A stretch of 64,000 nucleotides of DNA from Paludibacteraceae bacterium (GCA_024405895.1 JAKSNW010000003.1:42326-106325); one strand, 5' to 3'; positions 54,319-61,852 are shown, counted from the first letter of the stretch. Notes: generated by a model not told the origin, from the letters alone. Made by a program: numbers and translations.

Positions 54319-55800
54319 TTAGATGGTTCTATGTTGCTGATGTCCTTCTACATAGATGGCACTGAACGGACGCGAAGGGCAGAGATGCTCGCAGGCACCA
54401 CAGCCGATACAGCGTTCGGTATCGATGGCTGGACGCATTGGCGAGGTCTCATCGTTAGGGTTCATGTGTACCATGGTAATCGCACCGGCAGGACAGTGGA
54501 CGGCACAGTTGTTGCAGGCTGCTTCGTTGCGGGCAGATACGCAGTTTTTCTCTACCCATACGGCATGACCAATCTGGGTGCTTGCCTTCTCACCAGGGGC
54601 GAGTTTCACGATAGCACCGGCAGGACAGATATCGGAGCATTTGGTACACTCCGGACGGCAGTAGCCACGCTCGTAACTCATCTCCGGCTGCATGAGGTTT
54701 TCCAGTCTGCCCGATGGTCGGAGCACCTCGTTAGGACAGGCAGTGATGCAGAGTTGACAGGCCACACAGTGTTGCGAGAAATGCTTCAGACTCCTTGCAC
54801 CTGCTGGTACGAGTGGGGTCTCACGAACGGGAGCCTGCTTGTCTTCTATCACAGCCAGACCACCATCCACACGTTTCTCCTGAGCCTTGACTGCAGCAGT
54901 GGTAGCGAGGATAGCGGTGGCAGCCATCATCTGACGGCGACTCTTGTCTACACCACCCTCCTCTGCTCTCTTGTAGCGGAGACCATAGGTGATGGCTCCT
55001 TGACGGCAGTTGTTGATGCAGTCCATGCAAACCACACAGCGGGAGTAGTCTATCTGGTGTTCTTTGGTGTTGATACAAGACGATTTGCAACCCTTGCCAC
55101 ACAAGCCGCAGCCGTTACATTTCTCGGTGTTGATGACCGGTTTGAGCAAGGAGAAGCGGGAGAGAAGTCCCAAGATGGTTCCCACTGGGCAAACGGTGTT
55201 GCAGTAGGTTCTGCCACCTCGCCAGGCAAGGACGACAACGACTACCAAGGAAACGATAGCCACTACCAAGGTAGGGATGCTTCTCATCCACACGCTCTTG
55301 TCGTAGAAGGCATAACTCTCATGCTGGGCAGCCCAGGCAGCCAGGAGATTATTGATTTTTATCCACAAAGGCTGAACGAGTTGTGATACGATACGGCCGA
55401 ATGAGGCATAAGGATCCAAGAGGGTGAAGAGACTGCCAATGCCGGCAATCAGCACCACGAGGAAGAGGGCAAGGAAGCCGTAACGCAACCACTTGATTTC
55501 TTTCGAGTAGCCGAAGCGGTAGTGATGTTTCTTACGTTTTGAACTGAGCCAGGAGACGAAGTCCTGAGTCACGCCCAAAGGGCAGATGACGGAGCAGTAG
55601 ATGCGACCGAACAAAAGGGTAAGCAACACCAAGACAACGACGACAGCCAGGTTCAAGGCGAGAATGGCTGGCAGAAACTGGATTTTCGCCACCCATCCAA
55701 GATAGTGGTGGATAGTGCCCGTGAAATCGAGGAAAAGCAACGCTGCAGCCACCCAAAAGAGCACGGCAAGCACACGTCGCAGAGGTTTTAGATATTTCAT
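54319..55800 (-). CDS. NapH/NapG-like fused iron-sulfur membrane protein
   Basis: 493 residues from ATG 55800 (a TTG lies two codons upstream). Residues 1-215 are NapH/CcoG-like: four membrane helices and two Cys motifs, GRIYCSVICPLGVTQDF and GRTYCNTVCPVGTILGLL. Then come two ferredoxin clusters (CNGCGLCGKGCKSSC, CVVCMDCINNCRQGA). Near residue 285 an internal twin-arginine-like segment follows (KSRRQMMAATAILATTAA), and then a NapG-like domain with four more Cys motifs (CVACQLCITACPNEV, CTKCSDICPAGAI, CNNCAVHCPAGAI, CIGCGACEHLCPS). It should carry electrons across the inner membrane to periplasmic partners. Confidence 0.9.
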   Translation of the reverse strand: MKYLKPLRRVLAVLFWVAAALLFLDFTGTIHHYLGWVAKIQFLPAILALNLAVVVVLVLLTLLFGRIYCSVICPLGVTQDFVSWLSSKRKKHHYRFGYSKEIKWLRYGFLALFLVVLIAGIGSLFTLLDPYASFGRIVSQLVQPLWIKINNLLAAWAAQHESYAFYDKSVWMRSIPTLVVAIVSLVVVVVLAWRGGRTYCNTVCPVGTILGLLSRFSLLKPVINTEKCNGCGLCGKGCKSSCINTKEHQIDYSRCVVCMDCINNCRQGAITYGLRYKRAEEGGVDKSRRQMMAATAILATTAAVKAQEKRVDGGLAVIEDKQAPVRETPLVPAGARSLKHFSQHCVACQLCITACPNEVLRPSGRLENLMQPEMSYERGYCRPECTKCSDICPAGAIVKLAPGEKASTQIGHAVWVEKNCVSARNEAACNNCAVHCPAGAITMVHMNPNDETSPMRPAIDTERCIGCGACEHLCPSRPFSAIYVEGHQQHRTI

Positions 55801-55870
55801 ATACAATCTATTAAGGTATATTTTTCAAGTCTCATCACCCATAAGCCCACACCTATGGACAATACGGGCA

Positions 55871-55901
55871 CAAAGATAAGCAAAAAAGGTTGTAATACAA
55901 A
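55871..55901 (-). promoter_or_regulatory. Promoter of the iron-sulfur/aldo-keto/tat operon
   Basis: On the minus strand TTTG (55898-55901), 19 bases, TATCTTTG (55871-55878). About 70 bases before the ATG at 55800. Confidence 0.75.
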
Positions 55902-55940
55902 GGATTGGGATAAGTAGTTTTTCTCTCTGCTTTTACATAA

Positions 55941-55969
55941 AAGAGGAAGCAGCACGACCACTTCCTCTT
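55941..55969 (-). terminator. Second hairpin after the DUF6261 gene
   Basis: AAGAGGAAG (55941-55949) and CTTCCTCTT (55961-55969) form a perfect 9-base stem with an 11-base loop; TTTTATG follows on the minus strand. Backs up the first hairpin. Confidence 0.65.
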
Positions 55970-55996
55970 CTGGCTGCCAAGCCAAGATACAGCAAA

Positions 55997-56023
55997 CCCC
56001 AAGAAGGGTTGAACCTCCTTGGG
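55997..56023 (-). terminator. First hairpin after the DUF6261 gene
   Basis: CCCCAAG-AAGG pairs with CCTCCTTGGGG; it starts about 24 bases after the stop codon. The T run on the minus strand is short, so the second hairpin is probably the main terminator. Confidence 0.55.
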
Positions 56024-56046
56024 GCTGCCAGATGATTGAGACCTCC

Positions 56047-56892
56047 TTAAGCTACTTCGCTGGTTGTGGTCTCTGGAGCGTCAACAACGGTTTGTGGCTC
56101 CGTTGTGGCTTCAGTCTGCTCGCTGGGAACTTCCGTCGCTGCGGAATCGTCCGGGTTGTTGTCTTCCACCGCTTGGTTCTGATTGGCAATGCGTGTGGCA
56201 CGGCTCTTCGAGATGGTGCTGTAGATCATGATCAACTCGTTGATTTGCGACTGCAGCTGCATGAGCGCAAGGTCACCGGTCATACCGATGCAGACAAAGA
56301 GACTCAAGTAGAAGAACTCGAACGTGTCGAAGACATCGTCTTTCATCTCGGTGAAGCACAAGTGTGCTGCTCCGTTGTCCACACGGTCTTGGTACAGCCA
56401 GAGGTAGTCGTTCGCCACGTCGGAGAGTTGCAGCCTCCACGACTCAAGGAATGTGCCGGTGAGGTCCGCTGGTTTCCATGCCGCATCGAAGGCGGTGACT
56501 AAGGCGTTCAGCAGTTCGGCAGCGTTGGTGCGCATCACCTTGCCAGAAATGCGTTCGAACAGGTCGAGAGCTTTCCTTGCCATCGTTGCCTCTTGTGGGT
56601 TCTTGCTGTTGCTGTAACCCTTCAGCAGGTAGCGTGTGCTCGACCAAAACCGTTGCACGTCGGCCACCGCCTCTCCCACAACTTTGCCGTAGTTGCTTTG
56701 CGGTGCTTCAACCACGCGGTTAAACTCTGCGACCTTGTCTGCCAAGACGGCGACTGAGTCCGCTAACATCTCTTCATTCGTTCCTTTTGCCAAATCTACT
56801 ACCTTGGAGTAGAAGGTTGGCATGAACGCTTTGGGCAATCGTCTGATGCTGCCCAACGGCAATAATGCCGATTTTTTAGGTATTACTAACAT
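56047..56892 (-). CDS. DUF6261 family protein
   Basis: 281 residues, mostly helical with no signal peptide or membrane segment. Family-like phrases are LPLGSIRRLPKAFMPTFY, SSTRYLLKGYSNSKNPQEATMARK (as STRYLLKGYSNS) and RLQLSDVANDYLWLYQDR. The last 60 residues are Thr/Glu-rich and disordered (TEVPSEQTEATTEPQ). The family is common in Bacteroidales genomes, often in several copies, but I know of no function. It has a leader of about 230 bases with hairpins and two TATCTTTG elements. Confidence 0.78.
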   Translation of the reverse strand: MLVIPKKSALLPLGSIRRLPKAFMPTFYSKVVDLAKGTNEEMLADSVAVLADKVAEFNRVVEAPQSNYGKVVGEAVADVQRFWSSTRYLLKGYSNSKNPQEATMARKALDLFERISGKVMRTNAAELLNALVTAFDAAWKPADLTGTFLESWRLQLSDVANDYLWLYQDRVDNGAAHLCFTEMKDDVFDTFEFFYLSLFVCIGMTGDLALMQLQSQINELIMIYSTISKSRATRIANQNQAVEDNNPDDSAATEVPSEQTEATTEPQTVVDAPETTTSEVA

Positions 56893-56967
56893 ATGAAAAA
56901 TAAGTTTTTTGTCCCATAAGAGATTTCAATGTATTGGGACGTTTAGTTTAGGTGCCACATTTGATGA

Positions 56968-57026
56968 TTTTTTGTTATAATCGTTAGTGTTAGTTTTTCA
57001 TGTTCAATTCAGGTTATAACAAAAAA
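56968..57026. repeat. Perfect inverted repeat in the DUF6261 leader
   Basis: TTTTTTGTTATAA (56968-56980) and TTATAACAAAAAA (57014-57026), 33 bases apart. Could be a hairpin in the leader RNA or an operator. Confidence 0.7.
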
Positions 57027-57121
57027 ACTATCGTCTCTCGCACCTTTTTCCTTTATTGTATGTCAAAGAACAATTTCAGTTGTACGACAAGAAACAACTG
57101 TTTGATTCGTTTCTCGTATTA

Positions 57122-57151
57122 CAAAGATACATCATTTCCAACCGCGCCCAA
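57122..57151 (-). promoter_or_regulatory. Candidate promoter of the DUF6261 gene
   Basis: On the minus strand TTG (57149-57151), 19 bases, TATCTTTG (57122-57129). It would give a leader of about 220 bases. A second TATCTTTG at 57326-57333 has no -33 box. Confidence 0.55.
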
Positions 57152-57362
57152 CACTTATTTATATAATTGTTGTGTCAAGCAAACAATTTTACTTATCGTG
57201 CTGTGTGACAATGTCTTGCAGACGAACTTCAACGTACTTTGAGTTGAAAACTGCGCAAAACTCATCATTTTCGCCGTTGCTGTTTCGTCATTTTTCTTGA
57301 CAACAGCGACCGGTTGATTGTTTTGCAAAGATACGCCCGCCACAGAGGTTGCCCTATTTTTG

Positions 57363-57397
57363 GACAAAAAAAATCTCAACGACATCAAGTCGCTGAG
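57363..57397 (-). terminator. Second minus-strand terminator below the small lipoprotein gene
   Basis: CTCAACGAC (57375-57383) and GTCGCTGAG (57389-57397) with a 5-base loop; a run of eight T follows on the minus strand (57366-57373). Just upstream is a small perfect hairpin, TGTCCA/TGGACA at about 57412-57429. Confidence 0.75.
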
Positions 57398-57503
57398 TTT
57401 CTTACTGTTTCCGTGTCCATTTTGGTGGACAACCTCTTGCTCCGACGGTCTCTTCCTCCACAATACAATCGATTTTTGTCGCAAAAGAGCCGAATGGATA
57501 AAA

Positions 57504-57537
57504 AAACGCCACCCTTCACGGTTGAAGGATGGCGTTT
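57504..57537 (-). terminator. Intrinsic terminator of the WG-repeat operon
   Basis: AACGCCACCCTTCA and its near complement TGAAGGATGGCGTT form a 14-base stem with a 3-5 base loop; a run of six or seven T follows on the minus strand. It lies 12 bases after the lipoprotein stop. Confidence 0.88.
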
Positions 57538-57548
57538 GGATAAGCGGT

Positions 57549-57992
57549 TTAATAAAGCCAACTCTTAATTTCGCTTAATGATGTTTCTACCGCTTCTAAT
57601 TTCCATTCTGCTCTTCCGCTATCAAATTCGGTTAGAGATAGTAGGGAGTAGTAGGTTTGATCTAAGATGGTGACACGGTATATAACAAAATATCCTGTAT
57701 AATCGCTTCCATCAATTAAGTCTTCATCAAGAGTCCATTCTACCATTTCTACACATTCTATTTTTTCTTCATCAGATAGCGACATAGAACCTCCACTTCC
57801 TCCCATAAAAGCAGATAATAATTCAAAGCCATCAAAACCAAATGCGTTACCTGTTATTTCTGCTTTAGTTTGATTAAATACATATAAAAGTACTTTTGGA
57901 TTTTCTGCTTTCTCTGGTTTTAGAAGGGAACTACAACTATAGATGGATAAAATGAGAAGTGATAAAAAGAAGTGTTTGCTTATTCTATTCAT
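57549..57992 (-). CDS. Small lipoprotein, function unknown
   Basis: 147 residues. Signal with lipobox: MNRISKHFFLSLLILSIYSCSS, Cys near residue 20. The body shows no family I recognise; it has a Gly/Ser loop (GGSGGSMSLSDEEK) and alternating strands (YTGYFVIYRVTILDQTYYSLL). Codon use is AT-rich like the two genes upstream and unlike the core genes. Last gene of a three-gene unit; 24 bases after the membrane-protein gene. Confidence 0.7.
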   Translation of the reverse strand: MNRISKHFFLSLLILSIYSCSSLLKPEKAENPKVLLYVFNQTKAEITGNAFGFDGFELLSAFMGGSGGSMSLSDEEKIECVEMVEWTLDEDLIDGSDYTGYFVIYRVTILDQTYYSLLSLTEFDSGRAEWKLEAVETSLSEIKSWLY

Positions 57993-58016
57993 CTTTTTTA
58001 CAATTTAACTATTAGG

Positions 58017-58532
58017 TTACAAAAACAACCATAACAAAATCTGAACAATACTTATGAAAAGTATGATATACGCAGGAATCATTAACCATCTTACGTATTT
58101 TTCCTGCTTTGATTTTTTTACAGGGAAAAGTTCTTCCATTGACATTATAATATCATCAATTTTACATCTTTTACCTGGTTCCATTGTTACACCTAGTACA
58201 TAGATGCCGGTAGGCGCTTCGAAAAGTTTGAAGCCACCCCAATCATCAAATTTTGTGTTAAATACTTCATTTGTTTTTTTTATGATTTTGTATCTCTTCT
58301 TATAGGAGGCTACTGTTCCGCTCTCATGCCATCTTCTCCAACTGCTTAATTCAGAGGTGTATTCTATTTCTTTGATGTCGGATAAAGGGCATGAGTATTC
58401 CGAGTTGTTTTTGAATTTAAGAATTAGAACATCATTTTCAATTGAAAAATCTGTGATGCCCTTAAAGATTTTCTTTCCGAATGGGGATTTGTTAACCCAT
58501 TCCTCGTCATAATGAATTGATACGTTTTCCAT
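58017..58532 (-). CDS. Small membrane protein, function unknown
   Basis: 171 residues. Residues 1-140 are a beta-rich soluble domain: VLILKFKNNSEYSCPLSDIKEIEY has the look of a PH-like fold, and IYVLGVTMEPGKRCKIDDIIMSM follows. One C-terminal membrane helix (about 148-171, WLMIPAYIILFISIVQILLWLFL) anchors it with the main domain probably in the cytosol. No family recognised. AT-rich, in operon between a WG-repeat lipoprotein and a small lipoprotein. Confidence 0.7.
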   Translation of the reverse strand: MENVSIHYDEEWVNKSPFGKKIFKGITDFSIENDVLILKFKNNSEYSCPLSDIKEIEYTSELSSWRRWHESGTVASYKKRYKIIKKTNEVFNTKFDDWGGFKLFEAPTGIYVLGVTMEPGKRCKIDDIIMSMEELFPVKKSKQEKYVRWLMIPAYIILFISIVQILLWLFL

Positions 58533-58580
58533 ATTTACTTTATTGAATTATAATACTATTCTGTTTGAGATTTTTTAAAA

Positions 58581-60242
58581 TTAGTAATCGTAATCTTCGT
58601 CATCATAGTACTGATTACTCGTGTCTTGAATTAAGATATTGTTGAATTCAGAATCAAACGTGTAATAGAAAATAACAGTACGACCTTCAAACTCTTGAGG
58701 AATGCCAATGTAATTCTTATTATCTTTTGTCCACCAGATTTGTCCTTCGTTTGATGTGTAACCTTTGTCTTTGAGTTGACGATAAAACTCCTTTCTGAAT
58801 TTTTCTTTGGCGGTCTCGGAATAATAAGAAACATCTATTTCACATTTTATAGCAATACAATTTGCGTATTTATTGAAAACATATCCATATTCATATGGAT
58901 CATAAACAGATAGATAATCATCAAAAAGATAATATTTCTGAAAGTAGCCGTCTTGCTCATATAGATATATTTTTCCTGAATATTTGCGAGCTTCAGCATC
59001 TTGAATTAGTTCTTGGAAAGATTCTAATGTAGCGTTTGCTTTTTTCCCAAAGCAGGATTCTTCTTTGATATTATTGAATATCTTTGTTACTATGCCTGCT
59101 GCGTCAAAATAATCACTGCGAACACTACTTAACTCATAACTTCCTAAACGCATAGGTCTATAATCAGGATAATCAAGGTCAATTTCTTGGAATGATTCTT
59201 TGCAGATATCTTTTCCGTCTTTGTTGATAAGTGAGAATGTTTCTCCGTTTCTTACGAAGAACGTATTGCTTCCCACAACAAAAATGTCATCATAGTCAAA
59301 ATCTAAAACAATCCCATCTTTGTCATCAATTAAACCAACCTTCTCATTTTTTTTTGCATAATACAAATTACTAATTGATGATGGCAGCAAATCTTCATAT
59401 TTCGCTCTAATTAAGATTTCTCCGTCTTTTGATTTCAAACCATAAACATTTCCATCATAAAATACGGTTTTCCCGTCAATCATACAATAACTGCCAGTAC
59501 TCCATTTGCCAAATTTACTTCCTACTTTCTCTCCCTTTTTGTTTATAAAGTAAACATCTTCCAATTCGGTATCATTTACAGCCATAACGCCCTCGGAAAA
59601 TTTGCCCCCACCACTTATGGTACTTGCATTAAATGAAGAGATTACGTTCTCTTTTTTGTCTATAAAATCAAATTTTTTGATTTCACCATTTCCGTCAGCA
59701 ATCCCAACAAGAGCGTAACCCTCTTCAAATACTAAAGCTCCATCATATTTAGCTTTTATTACTACTTCTCCCTTTTTATTGATATATCCATATTTCTCGT
59801 TTTGGTCTTCAAAAAGGGCTAATCCATCATGAAAAAGTCCACATCGTTTTATGTCATGACTTAGTTCGGCTACCACATTGCATTTTTTGTCTATAATGCA
59901 AATACCTTCTCCACTTTTAACAGCAAGTGCTAAACCGTCCTCTGAAAAGTCCGTTATTCCTTTATAAGATTCTTTGTTTACTGCTTTTTTGGGGTCTGAA
60001 ACGTTGTAAACATCGAATCCACCTGTAGCATCGTTTTTGACATGGAACATGTCATTGATAATGGGCGATGGCTCATTTTTAAACTCGTCTCTTACAACAA
60101 ACTGTCCGTTTTTGGTGTCAATAATACTCCACCATTCAGAATCTGTCAGTTGAACTCCAACATACTGTGTTGTAATGGTGCTCTTTTTGCATGAGCATAA
60201 AAGAACAACTGTCATAATAAATAAGAATTTTATTCTATTCAT
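58581..60242 (-). CDS. WG-repeat lipoprotein
   Basis: 553 residues from ATG 60242, chosen because it opens a lipoprotein signal (MNRIKFLFIMTVVLLCSCKK); an upstream start at 60266 would add eight polar residues. Residues about 70-360 contain WG/KWG-type repeats: EKYGYINKKGEVVIKAKYDGA, VYFINKKGEKVGSKF, KVGLIDDKDGIVLDFDYDDI, TFSLINKDGKDICKE. The C-terminal 150 residues are a different domain with many Tyr and Lys, ending in an acidic DDEDYDY tail. WG-repeat proteins are found widely with unclear roles. First gene of the AT-rich unit, 64 bases after a strong terminator-like hairpin. Confidence 0.82.
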   Translation of the reverse strand: MNRIKFLFIMTVVLLCSCKKSTITTQYVGVQLTDSEWWSIIDTKNGQFVVRDEFKNEPSPIINDMFHVKNDATGGFDVYNVSDPKKAVNKESYKGITDFSEDGLALAVKSGEGICIIDKKCNVVAELSHDIKRCGLFHDGLALFEDQNEKYGYINKKGEVVIKAKYDGALVFEEGYALVGIADGNGEIKKFDFIDKKENVISSFNASTISGGGKFSEGVMAVNDTELEDVYFINKKGEKVGSKFGKWSTGSYCMIDGKTVFYDGNVYGLKSKDGEILIRAKYEDLLPSSISNLYYAKKNEKVGLIDDKDGIVLDFDYDDIFVVGSNTFFVRNGETFSLINKDGKDICKESFQEIDLDYPDYRPMRLGSYELSSVRSDYFDAAGIVTKIFNNIKEESCFGKKANATLESFQELIQDAEARKYSGKIYLYEQDGYFQKYYLFDDYLSVYDPYEYGYVFNKYANCIAIKCEIDVSYYSETAKEKFRKEFYRQLKDKGYTSNEGQIWWTKDNKNYIGIPQEFEGRTVIFYYTFDSEFNNILIQDTSNQYYDDEDYDY

Positions 60243-60305
60243 ATTGATTTTTGATTTCTCCCGCACCCAAAGAGAATAGTTTGTATATTTTACAATACGT
60301 TACAC

Positions 60306-60565
60306 AAAAAAGCGTGGATGCCCATTCTGTTTGTCCGCATTCTGAGGTTTACCACAACCTTAAGCTACGGACAAACGAAAAGACATCCACGCTAACGGAT
60401 ATATGTACACCGCGGAAATGTGCCATTGATATACACCTATGGCACACCCACGGAACAGACATAAGCACGTCCGTGAACATCAATTCTATTCTTGTCTTGG
60501 TAGCTAATGAGAAAGTGGTAATTTCAGAATGCCAAGAACAAGCGTTGAATGACGCTTTTGTATTT
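60306..60565 (-). ncRNA. Candidate structured RNA, or structured leader of the WG-repeat operon
   Basis: Read on the minus strand, a TATCTTTG element (60572-60579) is followed by five consecutive hairpins and a T-tract. In order: 60540-60557 (6-base stem, 6-base loop), 60491-60542 (about 10-base stem with a bulge), 60449-60475 (6), 60419-60446 (perfect 8) and 60311-60393. The last has three nested perfect stems: AGCGTGGATG/CATCCACGCT, GTTTGTCCG/CGGACAAAC and AGGTT/AACCT; six T follow. No good open frame fits inside. The end lies 64 bases before the WG-repeat ATG, so it may be a free RNA or an attenuator. I do not recognise the family. Confidence 0.5.
60311..60393 (-). terminator. Three-stem terminator hairpin upstream of the WG-repeat gene
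   Basis: Perfect outer arms of 10 bases (60311-60320 / 60384-60393), middle arms of 9 bases (60329-60337 / 60368-60376) and an inner 5-base stem with a 6-base loop. Six T follow on the minus strand (60306-60311). Confidence 0.8.
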
Positions 60566-60571
60566 CGGGGG

Positions 60572-60579
60572 CAAAGATA
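60572..60579 (-). promoter_or_regulatory. -7 element upstream of the candidate RNA
   Basis: TATCTTTG on the minus strand. The expected -33 site reads CTTTTA rather than TTTG, so the promoter is partial. Transcription would start near 60565. Confidence 0.5.
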
Positions 60580-60795
60580 CATGTTTTTAATGATAATAAA
60601 AGCGGGAATCAAAACTTTTTATTCCTTGAGTCACTCCGTCCAAGGTCTGGATGATGAAAATCACTGTTATTGCAATTTTACTGATAGTATCGTATGCTTA
60701 AAACACTCTTGCTGCAACTCTGCACTTCCTTTGGGAAGATTGAAATGCTGTTATTGCTAACTGACAATTTTTTCTGGAAGACTGATTTACTGTTA
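60580..60795. other. Non-coding stretch with degenerate short repeats
   Basis: No credible gene. The phrase CTGTTATTG...AACTGACAATTT occurs at 60748-60770 and again at 60790-60812, 42 bases apart, and a weaker ACTGTTATTGCAATTT at 60664. These lead into the 125-base repeats. Confidence 0.55.
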
Positions 60796-61145
60796 TTGTC
60801 AACTGACAATTTGCGTAAAACTTTTTGATTGCTTTAAATGCGATTCTGCAATTTTAACAAATCGTTTGGTTTATAGAAATTGCGACCTTGCAAGAGTACG
60901 AAACAGTTTGATTTCGTTTCTTGTCAACTCGCAATTAGTGCAAAACTGTTTGATTTTCTTAAATGCAATTTTGCAATTTTAACAAATCATTTAGTTTAGA
61001 GAAATTGCGACCTTGCAAGAGTACGAAACTTTTTGATTTCGTTTCTTGTCAACTCGCAATGAACGTAAAACTATTTAGTTTTCTTAAATGCAATTTTGCT
61101 TTTTTAATAATTCATTTGGTTTAGAGTTACAGAATTTTGCAATTT
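60796..61145. repeat. Tandem 125-base direct repeats (about 2.7 copies)
   Basis: TTGTCAACT recurs at 60796, 60921 and 61046, exactly 125 bases apart. The first and second full units (60805-60929, 60930-61054) are nearly the same along their length; the third (from 61055) fades after about 68 bases. Each unit holds two related halves, both with AAAC-NNTTTGATT. In the second half, AATTGCGA...CAAGA...GAAAC can pair with GTTTCTTG...TCGCAATT at the start of the next unit. No gene is encoded. Confidence 0.85.
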
Positions 61146-61173
61146 GCGTTATTTTAGGCAATTAGGAGTTCCC

Positions 61174-61207
61174 CAAAAAAATCTCTCCCAAAAGGGTGAG
61201 ACTTTTT
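61174..61207. terminator. Terminator-like hairpin between the repeats and mscL
   Basis: CTCTCCC and GGGTGAG pair with one T-T mismatch around AAAA; A7 lies on the left and T5 on the right. It could work in both directions. Confidence 0.65.
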
Positions 61208-61313
61208 AGGCTTTAGGCGATGGGGCGACGAGGCTTAAGGGGAAAACTTTTGACGAAGAAGATGAAACAAGCGATTTATCATATAAGATGTCAGCACTTT
61301 CACAAAAAAGTGT

Positions 61314-61321
61314 TACCTTTG
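61314..61321 (+). promoter_or_regulatory. Probable -7 element of mscL
   Basis: TACCTTTG, 54 bases before the mscL ATG. No clear TTTG lies 19-21 bases upstream. Confidence 0.5.
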
Positions 61322-61375
61322 CACTTTCTAAAGCAAATCAAACAATAAACAATACATACTTAACACACTATTGCT

Positions 61376-61828
61376 ATGAGTCTTCTTAAAGATTTCAAAG
61401 AGTTTGCCCTCAAAGGCAACGTAGTAGACATGGCTGTCGGTGTTATCATCGGCGGTGCATTCGGTAAAATCGTATCTTCTGTAGTAGGCGACCTCATCAT
61501 GCCTCTCTTCGCTGCCATGGGCGGCGTGAACACCACAGACCTCAAACTCACTCTCAAAGAGGCTGTTCCTGCTGTTCTCGACGAGGCTGGTGCTGAGATC
61601 ACTCCTGCCATCGAGGCTGTAACCTGGAACTATGGTGCATTCATCCAGAACGTCATCGACTTCCTCATCATCGCTATCTGCTTGTTTGCCATCATCAAAG
61701 GCATCGCTGCTGCTACCAACAAACTCAAGAAAGAGGAAGAGGCTGCTCCTGCTCCTGCTGCTGAACCAGAACCAACAGCCGAAGAGAAACTCCTCACCGA
61801 GATTCGCGACCTCTTGAAGAACAAATAA
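61376..61828 (+). CDS. mscL: Large-conductance mechanosensitive channel
   Basis: 150 residues. N-terminal [35 protein letters not shown] (as [21 protein letters not shown]) is the MscL signature with the gate helix; a second membrane helix ([21 protein letters not shown]) precedes a charged C-terminal helix. An Ala/Pro/Glu linker ([18 protein letters not shown]) makes it slightly long. It opens under membrane tension to release solutes. Separate unit with terminator. Confidence 0.97.
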   Translation: MSLLKDFKEFALKGNVVDMAVGVIIGGAFGKIVSSVVGDLIMPLFAAMGGVNTTDLKLTLKEAVPAVLDEAGAEITPAIEAVTWNYGAFIQNVIDFLIIAICLFAIIKGIAAATNKLKKEEEAAPAPAAEPEPTAEEKLLTEIRDLLKNK

Positions 61829-61852
61829 TCTTCTTCAGTTCAAACTCATAAG

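Larger units (their letters stand above)
56893..57548. other. Non-coding region upstream of the DUF6261 gene
   Basis: About 650 bases with signals but no credible gene. It contains a perfect 13-base inverted repeat (56968-56980 / 57014-57026), a candidate promoter at 57122-57151, an isolated TATCTTTG at 57326-57333, and two minus-strand terminators (57363-57397 and 57504-57537). Composition is AT-rich. Confidence 0.6.

Noticed and set aside
60349-60612. Minus-strand open frame of 87 codons in the candidate RNA
   Set aside because: Its start lies upstream of the TATCTTTG element, so it would not be in the proposed transcript, and the sequence looks non-coding.
60251-60760. Plus-strand open frame of 169 codons over the candidate RNA
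   Set aside because: It crosses all five hairpins, has many Cys and His at random spacing, and no promoter or family motif.
60796-61145. CRISPR array
   Set aside because: Units are 125 bases and are similar along their whole length; there are no short repeats with unique spacers and no cas gene.
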